A stretch of DNA of 64,000 bases from Rhodoglobus sp. (GTDB lineage: Bacteria > Actinomycetota > Actinomycetes > Actinomycetales > Microbacteriaceae): contig JAODAV010000022.1 of NCBI GenBank assembly GCA_025463605.1, positions 62,001-126,000 of the forward strand. Direction: 5' to 3'. Position numbers and translations under genes: made by a program. This document shows positions 1 to 6,955 of the stretch, in pieces. The first letter of the stretch is position 1, and each line of letters starts with the position of its first letter. The notes under the pieces are model-generated. The model made no database searches and was not told where the DNA came from. It saw only the letters and a list, made by a program, of their open reading frames with translations.

Positions 1-2
1 GG

Positions 3-314
3 GTGTACCAGATGGCCGACTGGCCTCCGGTATCGCACAAGTCGGACGACCGGTGCAGGTTCCCGGGACCGCCTTCCGGAGAGCGTCCGGAAACCTTCCC
101 GGCTGGGGAGGAAGAGGGAGAGAGGGAGGGCCGCGAGGACGAGGGTCTCTCCGGAACGCTTCCGGGATACCCACCATCTCGCTACTGCCCGAAGCACCGT
201 CCGCACGGAACTTTCAACAGATGCGGACCATGCGCCACTGCCCGGGAACGTCACGAGAGGTGGCAGGACGAGCAACTCGATCAAGCCAACGGGGAATTCA
301 GGGAGGACCGATGA
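3..314 (+). CDS. C-terminal part of a phage DNA-binding/replication-initiator-like protein (partial)
   Basis: The frame is open to the left window edge, so the true start is probably upstream. The visible 103 residues are low-complexity and charged in the middle and end in a Cys/His cluster of spacing C-x2-H-x8-C-x2-C (CPKH...CGPC). Such a tail is common at the C-terminus of actinophage helix-turn-helix or replication-initiation proteins, which is the basis for the call. No HTH is visible because the N-terminus is missing. Its stop overlaps the ATG of the next gene. Confidence 0.5.
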   Translation: MYQMADWPPVSHKSDDRCRFPGPPSGERPETFPAGEEEGEREGREDEGLSGTLPGYPPSRYCPKHRPHGTFNRCGPCATARERHERWQDEQLDQANGEFREDR

Positions 315-682
315 CCAAGCATGTGACCGCAGAGGATCTCGAGCGCACCCGCCAGGTGCTGGCCGAACTCGCGCAGCGGCAGGAGGAACTGGGAGCGCAG
401 CTCGACGACACCGGGTTGGTGGCCTTCGTGGACCGTGCAGACTGGCTCCTCGCACACCGCACACCCGACGAGAGACTCGCTGCCGAACGTCGGTGGGAGA
501 GGTTGTGCCGCCGCTACGGAATTCCGTACGCCGAGCGGCCAAGGCGGGCGCTGGCCGTCCGCTTCACGAGCCTCTCGGTGCCCAAGGTCCACCACGGACC
601 GTTAGCCATCACCGAGGACAGGGCTCTGGCGATCGCCCTCGGTGCGAAACCGCAAGAGCATCCCGAACGGAGAACAGCCTGA
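311..682 (+). CDS. Hypothetical phage protein, 123 aa
   Basis: Starts at ATG 311 behind a GGGAGGA ribosome site; the longer ORF from base 53 is a frame extension and is rejected. The N-terminal half is helical and Glu/Arg rich (about residues 5-60), and the rest is basic with no recognised motif. The stop overlaps the ATG of the next gene (TGATG), so the two are probably translationally coupled. Function not recognised. Confidence 0.75.
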   Translation: MTKHVTAEDLERTRQVLAELAQRQEELGAQLDDTGLVAFVDRADWLLAHRTPDERLAAERRWERLCRRYGIPYAERPRRALAVRFTSLSVPKVHHGPLAITEDRALAIALGAKPQEHPERRTA

Positions 683-1158
683 TGGCCTACGCAGAGAACA
701 CCACCGTCGATAGCGCGAAGTCGCGTGCCGAGATCGAGCGCACGTTGGAGCGCTACGGCGCGACGGCGTTCATGTACGGGAGCCAGTCGGAGCGGGCGAT
801 CGTCGGCTTCGAGATGAAGGGCCGGAATGTGCGCTTCGTCATCCCGCTCCCGGCGCGTGACGATCCGAAGTTCACCGAGTACAGGCAGGGCAACTCGACG
901 TACCTCCGTGCGGAAAACGTGCAGCGCGACCTTTACGAGAAGGCGGTCAGACAGAAGTGGCGGGCGCTCGCGCTCGTCGTCAAGGCGAAGCTCGAAGCCG
1001 TCGAGTCGGGCATCTCCGTGTTCGAGGAAGAGTTCCTCGCCAACATCGTGCTTCCTGGCGGCCGGACCGTGTACGAGAACGTCGTCGGCTCGATCGAGCA
1101 GGCATACCAGTCGGGCAAGGTCACGGCCTTGCTCCAGATCGAAGGAAAGCAGTCATGA
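682..1158 (+). CDS. Conserved actinophage hypothetical protein, 158 aa
   Basis: Starts at ATG 682 overlapping the previous stop. The opening (MAYAENTTV) and the central FVIPLPARDDP and ALALVVKAKLEAVESGI stretches resemble a family recurrent in actinobacterial phages and prophages near the replication region; no enzymatic function is known to me. No Cys motif or membrane segment is seen. Ends with TGA inside the ATG of the next ORF (ATGA). Confidence 0.8.
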   Translation: MAYAENTTVDSAKSRAEIERTLERYGATAFMYGSQSERAIVGFEMKGRNVRFVIPLPARDDPKFTEYRQGNSTYLRAENVQRDLYEKAVRQKWRALALVVKAKLEAVESGISVFEEEFLANIVLPGGRTVYENVVGSIEQAYQSGKVTALLQIEGKQS

Positions 1159-1316
1159 CGTTCACTCTCACCGACCACCGCGGCAAGCCGAAGCTGATGC
1201 GCGACGGCACACCGTTCAAGTACTCGAGTCGCGCCACGGCGAAGGCGGCGAAGCTGCTGTTCGAGGCGGAGAAGGACTGCATGACCGTGTACCGGATCAC
1301 CGAGGTGGTCTCCTGA
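1155..1316 (+). CDS. Small hypothetical phage protein, 53 aa
   Basis: ATG 1155 overlaps the preceding stop by four bases and its own stop overlaps the next ATG. The product is basic and soluble, without a recognised motif. It is supported by coupling and by G/C-rich third positions. Unknown function. Confidence 0.65.
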   Translation: MTFTLTDHRGKPKLMRDGTPFKYSSRATAKAAKLLFEAEKDCMTVYRITEVVS

Positions 1317-1579
1317 TGGCCGACCAGCGCACTTGCTACGCGGGCGACTTGACCTCGGATGCGATCGGGAAGACCGTCGTCGTCACCTACGGCCCGCCCA
1401 ATCGCCGCACCACGCTTACCGAGGTGCTCACCGCGGTCATGCACCGGAAGGTTGAGGCTGTCGTGTCGACGACGATGTTCTTCCGGGGCACCTCATTCGC
1501 GACGCAGAGCATCCTCGGTCCGTCCCTTGATCAGGGGCTGACTGTCGGGCACACCGAGCAGATAGAGGTGCGGCAGTGA
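1316..1579 (+). CDS. Small hypothetical phage protein, 87 aa
   Basis: Begins at ATG 1316 (TGATG overlap) inside a longer spurious frame opened at 827. Mixed beta-like sequence with hydrophobic alternation (TVVVTYG, VEAVVSTTMFF); no signal peptide or recognised domain. Lies in the chain of coupled early genes. Function unknown. Confidence 0.65.
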   Translation: MADQRTCYAGDLTSDAIGKTVVVTYGPPNRRTTLTEVLTAVMHRKVEAVVSTTMFFRGTSFATQSILGPSLDQGLTVGHTEQIEVRQ

Positions 1580-1854
1580 TGCGCCTACTGGGTCGCTTCG
1601 TCGCGACGTTGGTCGGTGAGTTCGAGATGCGCATTGCTGAGATCAGGACGGGTGTCGCGCTCGTGGAGGCCGTTGCGGCTGACGAGTTCGAGACCGAGCT
1701 GCGGGTGCTAACGGTGTCGAGGGACGAACGTGAAGGCATCCGCCGGGGTGCGCTCGAACTGGCGAAGCTCGGCATCACCGCCGACGTGGCCGTGACAGCC
1801 GTCCGGCAGTTCCACCTGCGCGAGCACCCGGTCTGGTGGAGGCATGGAACTTGA
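1579..1854 (+). CDS. Small hypothetical phage protein, 91 aa
   Basis: ATG 1579 overlaps the previous TGA. An alternative GTG at 1576 adds one residue. The protein is predicted mostly helical and acidic in the middle; no motif recognised. The following TTG-initiated ORF overlaps its stop. Confidence 0.6.
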   Translation: MRLLGRFVATLVGEFEMRIAEIRTGVALVEAVAADEFETELRVLTVSRDEREGIRRGALELAKLGITADVAVTAVRQFHLREHPVWWRHGT

Positions 1855-1970
1855 TCGCGGTGATGAAGCAGCGGGGGTCCACGCTCGGGGTCGTGATCGA
1901 GCCGACGATCGAGTACGAGGCGCAGGTCCAGGTGACGGGTGCGTGGCTGACGTGGACGGCTGCGGACTGA
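1851..1970 (+). CDS. Very small phage ORF, 39 aa
   Basis: Not in the supplied ORF track. Reads MIAVMKQRG... from TTG 1851 (alternatives GTG 1860 or ATG 1863) to TGA 1968-1970, with a beta-like VVIEPTIEYEAQVQV core. The competing +1 frame (ORF 1844-2044) is low-complexity Arg/Gly/Asp and looks like a shadow. Support is coupling on both sides and natural amino-acid composition. Unknown function. Confidence 0.5.
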   Translation: MIAVMKQRGSTLGVVIEPTIEYEAQVQVTGAWLTWTAAD

Positions 1971-2044
1971 TGAGCAACGTGTGGAATCACGTCGAAGAAA
2001 CAAAGCCATCTACAGCCGATACCGAGGGGCAGGAGCCGAAATGA
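1970..2044 (+). CDS. Tiny phage ORF, 24 aa
   Basis: ATG 1970 overlaps the preceding TGA and its TGA (2042-2044) overlaps ATG 2041 of the next gene, so it bridges two coupled genes. It corresponds to the last 24 residues of track ORF 1844-2044. It may be a real microprotein or only a coupling leader; sequence alone cannot decide. Confidence 0.4.
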   Translation: MSNVWNHVEETKPSTADTEGQEPK

Positions 2045-2457
2045 TCACCGAAGACGTGCGAGCCGAGACGATGGCCAAGCTCGAGCAGGCGAAGGTCAAC
2101 TTCGCCTCGGAGCTGGCTTTGATCGCAGTGCTCGATTCCCACCGGATCATTCAGAACGACAACTTGGGCTACTACCGATCGGGGCTCCACTGCTCGTGTG
2201 CCGCCGAATGGTGGGCCGGAGAGCACGAGGGCGACCCGGGCTTCGGGGAGATGTGGGCGATGCACCGGGCCGAGGTCATCTCGGGGTTCTTGGCCGACCG
2301 CCAGCCGAGCGGAGGCCGCTTCGATGTCGAGCACATCCATGTTGCAGACGGTGACTACTGGGCAGGGTGTCGGCGCTGCTACTACGACCGCCTCGACGGT
2401 ATTGCGCCGCTGGGAAGCGAAACATCAGATTCCAGCAGCACAGGGAGCGAATTATGA
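2041..2457 (+). CDS. Cys/His-rich hypothetical phage protein, 138 aa
   Basis: Begins ATG 2041 in an ATGA overlap. The N-terminus is helical; the centre has HCSC and EHEGD, and the C-terminal third has VEHIHV followed by CRRCYYD, which together could form a zinc site. The last 15 residues are Ser/Glu-rich and probably disordered. Coupled to the next gene by ATGA. Not recognised as an enzyme. Confidence 0.65.
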   Translation: MITEDVRAETMAKLEQAKVNFASELALIAVLDSHRIIQNDNLGYYRSGLHCSCAAEWWAGEHEGDPGFGEMWAMHRAEVISGFLADRQPSGGRFDVEHIHVADGDYWAGCRRCYYDRLDGIAPLGSETSDSSSTGSEL

Positions 2458-2693
2458 GCGACCTCAACACAGGCACCGCCCACGCGAAATGCATGACTGC
2501 GGGCGAGCACATCTGTCAGGACCCCTCGGGCCGACCCTGCATCGAGTGGCCCTGCCCGAACCCGGCAGGGACGTGGTGGGGTCCGCTCTGGTGCCCCGAG
2601 CATGACAAGGAACGGCTTGACCGGATCTCGGCAAGCTTCGACAGCATCCGCGCATCTTTCCGCCGCGCTTCGACTACAGGGAGCGAACAGTGA
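2454..2693 (+). CDS. Small Cys-rich phage protein, 79 aa
   Basis: ATG 2454 overlaps the previous stop. Five cysteines and several histidines lie in residues 10-50 (HAKC, HICQ, CIEWPCP, WCPEH), suggesting a small metal-binding fold. The C-terminal 25 residues are helical. The GTG of the next ORF overlaps its end. Unknown role in the early region. Confidence 0.6.
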   Translation: MSDLNTGTAHAKCMTAGEHICQDPSGRPCIEWPCPNPAGTWWGPLWCPEHDKERLDRISASFDSIRASFRRASTTGSEQ

Positions 2694-2881
2694 GCGGCGC
2701 ACAGATCAGCTATGCAGAGGTGGGTGGGGTGCCGGTTTGCCTCGACGCGGCGGGCGGGTGGTGTGAGCGTGAAGCAGGTCACGCGGGCGCGCATGTCATT
2801 GCACCACTGATTCCGGCTGCCCAGTGGGACGCAGCTATCTCTGAATCCCGAGATTTACGCACAGAAGGAGACACGCCGTGA
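2690..2881 (+). CDS. Small hypothetical phage protein, 63 aa
   Basis: GTG 2690 overlaps the preceding TGA (GTGA). It contains two conserved-looking cysteines (VPVCLD, WCEREAGH) with a His-rich segment, like short zinc-knuckle proteins found in actinophage early regions. It ends overlapping the GTG of the next ORF. No function assigned. Confidence 0.55.
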   Translation: MSGAQISYAEVGGVPVCLDAAGGWCEREAGHAGAHVIAPLIPAAQWDAAISESRDLRTEGDTP

Positions 2882-3198
2882 GCCGCTTTGACCCTGACCC
2901 CGACAAGCCCTACGGAAACTGCATGGACTGTGAGGAGGTGTTCGCGGACAGGGCGGATATGTCGGCCCACTTGTCGGAGACGTACAAGGCGGGCAAGTCT
3001 CACCGGGGACGCGGGACCAACCCGACCCGTGCCGAGCGCATCGAGAGGGAGCTTGACCAGATCGCTGAGGACGTGCTCTACGACTTCGTAAGCAGGACAG
3101 AGGATCTGGTGGACCGCGATGAGGTGACCGAGGAGGAAATCACGGAGGCGGTCGGGCGCGTCACTGCCGACTTCGCAGACGCGTGGAGTGAGCGATGA
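2878..3198 (+). CDS. Putative small zinc-finger phage protein, 106 aa
   Basis: GTG 2878. Residues 12-40 carry a C2H2-like arrangement (C-x-x-D-C region, then AHLSE and KSHRGRG), reminiscent of the one-finger proteins common in actinophages. Residues 45-106 are acidic and helical. It may bind nucleic acid or protein, but this is inference from the motif only. Confidence 0.55.
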   Translation: MSRFDPDPDKPYGNCMDCEEVFADRADMSAHLSETYKAGKSHRGRGTNPTRAERIERELDQIAEDVLYDFVSRTEDLVDRDEVTEEEITEAVGRVTADFADAWSER

Positions 3199-3239
3199 AC
3201 CACCACCCCTCAGAATCACAGGATGCAGGTCAGGAGTGA
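3195..3239 (+). CDS. Candidate 14-aa microORF linking two genes
   Basis: ATG 3195 overlaps the previous stop and its TGA (3237-3239) overlaps ATG 3239 of the membrane peptide. It encodes only MNHHPSESQDAGQE. It is too short to judge by composition; its interest is that it fills the gap so that translation can pass continuously along the early operon. Confidence 0.25.
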   Translation: MNHHPSESQDAGQE

Positions 3240-3364
3240 TGAAACGCCTCTGGCAGTGGCCGTTGCAAGCGCTCGCCTTCGTCGGCCTCGTGCTCACCTG
3301 GCCCGTGTGGGTCGCGGCGCTCATCTGGTACGTCGGCTTTCGCAAACGGGATGTGACCCTGTGA
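3239..3364 (+). CDS. Single-pass membrane peptide, 41 aa
   Basis: Not in the ORF track. ATG 3239 to TGA 3364 gives a basic N-terminus, one Trp-rich hydrophobic segment of about 25 residues (LAFVGLVLTWPVWVAALIW) and a basic tail (FRKRDV). The topology suggests an inner-membrane microprotein. Coupled by overlap on both sides. Role unknown. Confidence 0.55.
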   Translation: MKRLWQWPLQALAFVGLVLTWPVWVAALIWYVGFRKRDVTL

Positions 3365-3612
3365 GCCCGCGCCTCGATGTGTCGCACCGTGGTGTGCCGA
3401 AGCTGCGCGTCGCACCGAAGGTCGACGATCTTGTTGTGCCTGACGAGTTCCCGACCGGGTTCCCGCGGTGGCGAGTCGAGGCGGTGCCTGCTGCTGCGGG
3501 CATGTCCGACATCGTTCGCCTGACACCTGACGATCCGGCGTGCCCGGTGAAGCGCATCCAGCGCCGTATCGACCGGGTGCGAGTCGTCACCAACCCGAAG
3601 GAGAAGTCATGA
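3361..3612 (+). CDS. Small hypothetical phage protein, 83 aa
   Basis: GTG 3361 overlaps the TGA of the membrane peptide; the longer ORF starting 3223 is rejected because its first part is the shadow of that peptide. Basic and Val/Pro rich, no recognised domain. Its TGA overlaps ATG 3609. Confidence 0.55.
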   Translation: MSPRLDVSHRGVPKLRVAPKVDDLVVPDEFPTGFPRWRVEAVPAAAGMSDIVRLTPDDPACPVKRIQRRIDRVRVVTNPKEKS

Positions 3613-4067
3613 CCACCACCGCCGAGCGCATCGCCCACTTCTGGTCCGAGTGGACCGACGACGCCGCGCCACTGCACGAGCGCACCAGCTACCGGATGGC
3701 CGCCGACGACTTCGTAAAGAAGTTCCGCGTGACGCCGCACGTTCCCGAGGTCGTCGTGCTTTGCGGCTCGACCCGGTTCTACGACGAGTTCCAACAGGCA
3801 AACTACGAACTCACGATGGCAGGGAAGATCGTGCTTTCGGTCGGGTTCTACCCGCACGCGAAAGCGCTCCACGGCCACGGCGAGGGAGTCGGGCACGACT
3901 CGATCGAGAAGGTGGCCCTCGACGAGTTGCACAAGCGAAAGATCGACCTCGCCGACCGGGTGCTCGTGCTCAATGTGGGCGGGTACATCGGAGACAGCAC
4001 GCGCAGCGAACTCGCCTACGCCGAGTCGGTCGACAAGCCGATCGACTGGCTCGAGGCCCAGCAGTGA
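3609..4067 (+). CDS. Nucleoside 2-deoxyribosyltransferase-like protein
   Basis: 152 aa. Residues about 45-152 contain a Rossmann-like core typical of the nucleoside 2-deoxyribosyltransferase / DUF4406 superfamily: CGSTRFYDEF after a hydrophobic strand, then LHKRKIDLADRVLVLNVGGYIG and a DSTRSELAYAE helix with the acidic residue expected near the active site. Such phage proteins may act on modified nucleosides or nucleotide signals; the substrate here is unknown. The N-terminal 40 residues are helical and extra. ATG 3609 is coupled to the previous gene by ATGA. Confidence 0.75.
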   Translation: MTTTAERIAHFWSEWTDDAAPLHERTSYRMAADDFVKKFRVTPHVPEVVVLCGSTRFYDEFQQANYELTMAGKIVLSVGFYPHAKALHGHGEGVGHDSIEKVALDELHKRKIDLADRVLVLNVGGYIGDSTRSELAYAESVDKPIDWLEAQQ

Positions 4068-4339
4068 ACGGAGCGCTCGCCGCCAACTCGGTTGCGGTGG
4101 CCGAGGCTGCGCGCTTCGACGAGACCCTCGTACGGATCGCGGCCGCATATCGACTGACTGACGAGAAGCTCGAGGCGCTCGCAGCGTCGGCACGCAAGTT
4201 GGCCGAGTCGAGCGCCATGAGCGCCGTGGCGGCGCTCGAGCAGCTCATGAAGACGATGAACCACCCGATCCCGACGACGGTCCCGCCGCCGTTCATGAAC
4301 CGTGCCGCGCGCCGAGCGGCCGCGAGGAGGAAGCGATGA
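4064..4339 (+). CDS. Small helical phage protein, 91 aa
   Basis: GTG 4064 overlaps the previous TGA. The sequence is Ala/Glu-rich and helical through residues 5-65, followed by a proline stretch and a basic Arg/Ala-rich tail (RAARRAAARRKR) that could contact nucleic acid. Coupled to the next small ORF. No family recognised. Confidence 0.6.
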   Translation: MNGALAANSVAVAEAARFDETLVRIAAAYRLTDEKLEALAASARKLAESSAMSAVAALEQLMKTMNHPIPTTVPPPFMNRAARRAAARRKR

Positions 4340-4464
4340 GCGGGTTCGCATTCGGGGTCGATCTCGCGCCGGACGGGTCGGAGACACTCGCGCAGGCTGA
4401 GCGAGTGGCCGACGGCACTGTGCACTACACGATCGTGCGGCTCGACGACGAGGGGGACCAGTGA
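4336..4464 (+). CDS. Very small phage ORF, 42 aa
   Basis: Not in the ORF track. ATG 4336 to TGA 4464, overlapping both neighbours by four bases. Acidic, beta-like (VHYTIVRLDDEG). The exact tiling between 4339 and 4461 makes it likely to be translated. Unknown function. Confidence 0.55.
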   Translation: MSGFAFGVDLAPDGSETLAQAERVADGTVHYTIVRLDDEGDQ

Positions 4465-5453
4465 AGACGCATGAGGAGAACTACCTGCTGACCGCGGTGG
4501 ACAAGCTGTCACAGAAGCACCTAACGCGGGTGATGCAGTCGAAGACCGTGGAGCATCGCGACGCTGAGGGCGAGCTGCTCGACACGATTGAGGTCGCATG
4601 CGTGTCGGTCATCGACCACGACCCGCTGCTCATCCAGCTCCGTGACGCGATTGGGAGCAGCACGGGTTCGAAGGGGGCGAGTTCGGATGGAGCCGCTCGC
4701 ATCCCGTTCAACCCGGCAGCGCAGGCGCTGTTCGACCCGATCGCTCGACAGATCAACGCGTGGTACATCGTGCTGCCGAACGCTCGGGAGGAGCGACACA
4801 TCCACGACCGCCTGCGCGACTGGTTCACGGACTTCGAGAACCGGCGTCGGGCAGGGAAGTTGCATGCCACGGAGGAGAACGACACCACGAGGATGGTGGA
4901 GGGTTGGGTGAGATCGATAGAGGCGATGTTCGACCCTCCCAACGTCTTCGAGGTCACCGACGACGAGGTGCCTGCGCCCTGCCCGCTGTGCGGCGGCCGG
5001 TACGCGATCGACGAGCGCACCGGGGATCGCATCACCGCGCTGATCATCGAGTACCGCAATCTAGGCGCAGAGACGATGGAGCACGCGACTGGCCTGTGCC
5101 GCTCGTGCTACACGGTGTGGGAGGGAAGCTCCGGGTTGCGGAATATGCGGTGGGCGATCGAGAACGAGCCCGCAGTGGGAGTCGCGACGATCGAAGGGCT
5201 CACCGCGCACCAGATCACGATGGGGATGGCGGCGGCGCTCAAGGAGCGCAACATGAAGTCGGTCAGTAGCCTCCTCGCACTCCTCGGGCAACTCAACCCG
5301 GCGAAGGCCGACGAGTTGCGGGACGTGGTGCGGCAGGTGCTCGCGGCCGACAAGGCCGCCCGCAAACGTGCGGAGGCGGCCAGGCGCGCCAAGGAAGCCG
5401 AGGAGCGACGACGACGACACGCCGAAGGCAAGACTGGCGACGCTTCGAGATAG
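4461..5453 (+). CDS. Conserved actinophage protein with zinc-ribbon-like Cys pairs, 330 aa
   Basis: GTG 4461 overlaps the preceding stop. The layout is an N-terminal helical part, a central region with CPLCGG (about residue 173) and CRSCYTVWEG (about 213) that can form a four-Cys zinc site, and a highly charged Lys/Arg/Glu coiled tail from about 290. Proteins of this size and Cys pattern recur just upstream of the terminase module in actinophages; no activity is established to my knowledge. It is the last gene of the early operon and is followed by a terminator. Confidence 0.75.
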   Translation: MKTHEENYLLTAVDKLSQKHLTRVMQSKTVEHRDAEGELLDTIEVACVSVIDHDPLLIQLRDAIGSSTGSKGASSDGAARIPFNPAAQALFDPIARQINAWYIVLPNAREERHIHDRLRDWFTDFENRRRAGKLHATEENDTTRMVEGWVRSIEAMFDPPNVFEVTDDEVPAPCPLCGGRYAIDERTGDRITALIIEYRNLGAETMEHATGLCRSCYTVWEGSSGLRNMRWAIENEPAVGVATIEGLTAHQITMGMAAALKERNMKSVSSLLALLGQLNPAKADELRDVVRQVLAADKAARKRAEAARRAKEAEERRRRHAEGKTGDASR

Positions 5454-5474
5454 TTCTGCTTATAGTGCACGCAC

Positions 5475-5519
5475 ATGCCCCGAACTCTGCCCACTGGCAG
5501 GTCGGGGCATTCGTGTTTT
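5475..5519 (+). terminator. Rho-independent terminator-like nested hairpin
   Basis: ATGCCCCGA pairs with TCGGGGCAT, with an inner CTGCC/GGCAG stem, followed by TCGTGTTTT. It sits 20 bases after the early operon and before the next ribosome site, so it probably separates the early and late transcripts. Confidence 0.7.
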
Positions 5520-5618
5520 CCCACTGATTTCCGACCACACGGGCAACCCAATAGCCGCTGCGAGCGTGCACATCCGTCGATGAGTTCGGAATCCCCGTCA
5601 CGGCAAGGAGTAGTCATC

Positions 5619-5855
5619 ATGGCAGAGTCCACGACCCCGCTCGAGGAGCGGTTCATGACCGCCGTAGGCGGCAAGCCGCCGACGGACGACCAGAAGCACG
5701 CAGTCGCGAAGCTTCAAGAGGCGATAGTGCAGGTCGCCTCCCATATCCACGCATTCGTGCCGAGCGGCCGCAACCAGTCGCTCGCGCTGACGTCGCTCGA
5801 GGATGTGCAGATGCGGGCCAACCGCGGCATCTTCGCGGAGGGTCCGTCGAAATGA
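5619..5855 (+). CDS. Acb2/Tad1 hairpin-domain-like protein (candidate cyclic-nucleotide sponge)
   Basis: 78 aa from ATG 5619 with an AAGGAG ribosome site. The body is two helices joined by a short turn, ending in PSGRNQSLALTSLEDVQMRA. The pattern (PxxRxxSLALTxLExxxMxANxxI) is what I recognise from the Acb2/Tad1 hairpin family of small actinophage proteins. Characterised members bind cyclic oligonucleotide or cADPR-type signals and shut off CBASS or Thoeris defence. Activity here is inferred from sequence resemblance only. It stands first in the late-side operon, coupled to small ORFs ahead of HNH and terminase. Confidence 0.7.
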   Translation: MAESTTPLEERFMTAVGGKPPTDDQKHAVAKLQEAIVQVASHIHAFVPSGRNQSLALTSLEDVQMRANRGIFAEGPSK

Positions 5856-5962
5856 TCGTCGGCCCGTTCGGGTTCGGGAGCGTGCGAAGCGGACCTTCCA
5901 AGAAGGCTCGGGGTCGCGCGCAGCAGACCAAGGCGCACCGCAGGGCGAAGACACGGCGATGA
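5852..5962 (+). CDS. Small highly basic phage ORF, 36 aa
   Basis: Not in the ORF track. ATG 5852 overlaps the Acb2-like stop and its TGA overlaps ATG 5959. About one third of the residues are Lys or Arg, mostly in the last 20, suggesting nucleic-acid binding or a disordered tail. The evidence is coupling and tiling; no family is recognised. Confidence 0.45.
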   Translation: MIVGPFGFGSVRSGPSKKARGRAQQTKAHRRAKTRR

Positions 5963-6072
5963 TCTTCGCCGTGGTGTTCTGCGTGATCACGTCCGCCTTC
6001 ATCCTCCGTGGATGCAGGGCGGGCGTCTTCCGGTGGCCGCAGCGTCGCACCTGGTTCGACATCGCACGCTGA
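5959..6072 (+). CDS. Small membrane peptide, 37 aa
   Basis: ATG 5959 to TGA 6072. The N-terminus is one hydrophobic segment (IFAVVFCVITSAFIL) followed by a basic Arg/Trp-rich tail. It overlaps both neighbours by four or fewer bases. Possibly a membrane microprotein; the track ORF from 5803 contains it at its C-terminal end. Confidence 0.45.
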   Translation: MIFAVVFCVITSAFILRGCRAGVFRWPQRRTWFDIAR

Positions 6073-6368
6073 TGCCCGCCAAGGGGCGCCCGTGGACGCG
6101 TGAGACCGCGCTGTTCAAAGAGGAGTGCCGCAAGCGGAATGCCCCGTGTTGGAACTGCCAGCTCGGTGGTATCCCGATCGACTACCTGTCGAAGTACGAC
6201 CCCGACAACTACCAGCCAGCCCGGTACACGACGGATCACAAGAACCCGACCTCGCTCGGCGGCGACAAGATGCAGCGCAGCAACTGGGCGCCGGCTCACG
6301 CGCACTGCAACAGCAGCAGGGGCAACGGGACACGTAGGGCTGAGCTGCCCACATCAAGGAAGTGGTGA
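6072..6368 (+). CDS. HNH endonuclease
   Basis: 98 aa from ATG 6072. Zinc-binding CWNC and a late HCN flank the HNH core: TTDHKNPTSLGGD supplies the catalytic DH pair, then an Asn (NWAP) and HAHCNSSRGN. This is the small standalone HNH protein usually next to the terminase genes in long-tailed phages, where it supports DNA cleavage during packaging. Position two genes before the terminase fits that role. Confidence 0.9.
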   Translation: MPAKGRPWTRETALFKEECRKRNAPCWNCQLGGIPIDYLSKYDPDNYQPARYTTDHKNPTSLGGDKMQRSNWAPAHAHCNSSRGNGTRRAELPTSRKW

Positions 6369-6370
6369 CC

Positions 6371-6718
6371 ATGAACGCAACGCTGAACGAGGCGCTGGAC
6401 CGCGCACGCGAGGGGCAAACGGTCGCATTCATGGGCCGCAACCAAGTGGACGCTCTTGATCTGTTCCGCGAGGCTCGCGCACTGGCCCCGGATGCACACC
6501 GTGTTATCTCCTCGGTAGGTGGGGAGAGAGTCGAGTTCATAGGGGGCGGGAGAGTCATCTTCACGAGCCACCGTTCGAGCGGGCGCGGGTACTCACTGGA
6601 TGCGGCGTACGTGCCCGCGACCGTGGTGGTGGAGCAGGGCGACCGGTTCCTGGCTGATCTGATGCCGTGCTTCAACACCTCGACGGTCCCCGGCGACCCG
6701 ATCGTGGCGTACAACTAG
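6371..6718 (+). CDS. Hypothetical protein with a terminase-like sequence patch, 115 aa
   Basis: ATG 6371 is preferred over GTG 6362 because AGGAAG lies at a normal distance. Residues 40-75 (GERVEFIGGGRVIFTSHRSSGRG) resemble the strand-turn-strand preceding the Walker B region of some large terminases, but there is no Walker A or DEAD box, so it is not an ATPase. It may be a remnant or a helper of packaging. The following 237 bases to 6955 hold no gene. Confidence 0.6.
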   Translation: MNATLNEALDRAREGQTVAFMGRNQVDALDLFREARALAPDAHRVISSVGGERVEFIGGGRVIFTSHRSSGRGYSLDAAYVPATVVVEQGDRFLADLMPCFNTSTVPGDPIVAYN

Positions 6719-6955
6719 CCACCTCCCGCGCACAACGCGATTGCCGGGTGGCAATCGGAGTAGCTCGCCGTGTGCGCCCGCCTAAGCGGACAACGTCAGA
6801 CGTGAACCTGAGCCTTGCGACCGGCCTCGCCGTGAACGGACGCGAGCGGCCAGATACCCCCACGGGGGTGCCCCTATAGGCGCATAGCCGGAGTACCCCC
6901 GGGGAGGCAATCCTTCTCTCCCCACTCGAAACGAGGCATTTCCGGGAGGCACCGC

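Noticed and set aside
6719-6955. GCCACC...GGTGGC and CCCCC...GGGGG inverted repeats before the small terminase, considered as cos site or riboswitch
   Set aside because: Short G/C matches expected by chance in this DNA; no direct evidence for packaging site or RNA family.
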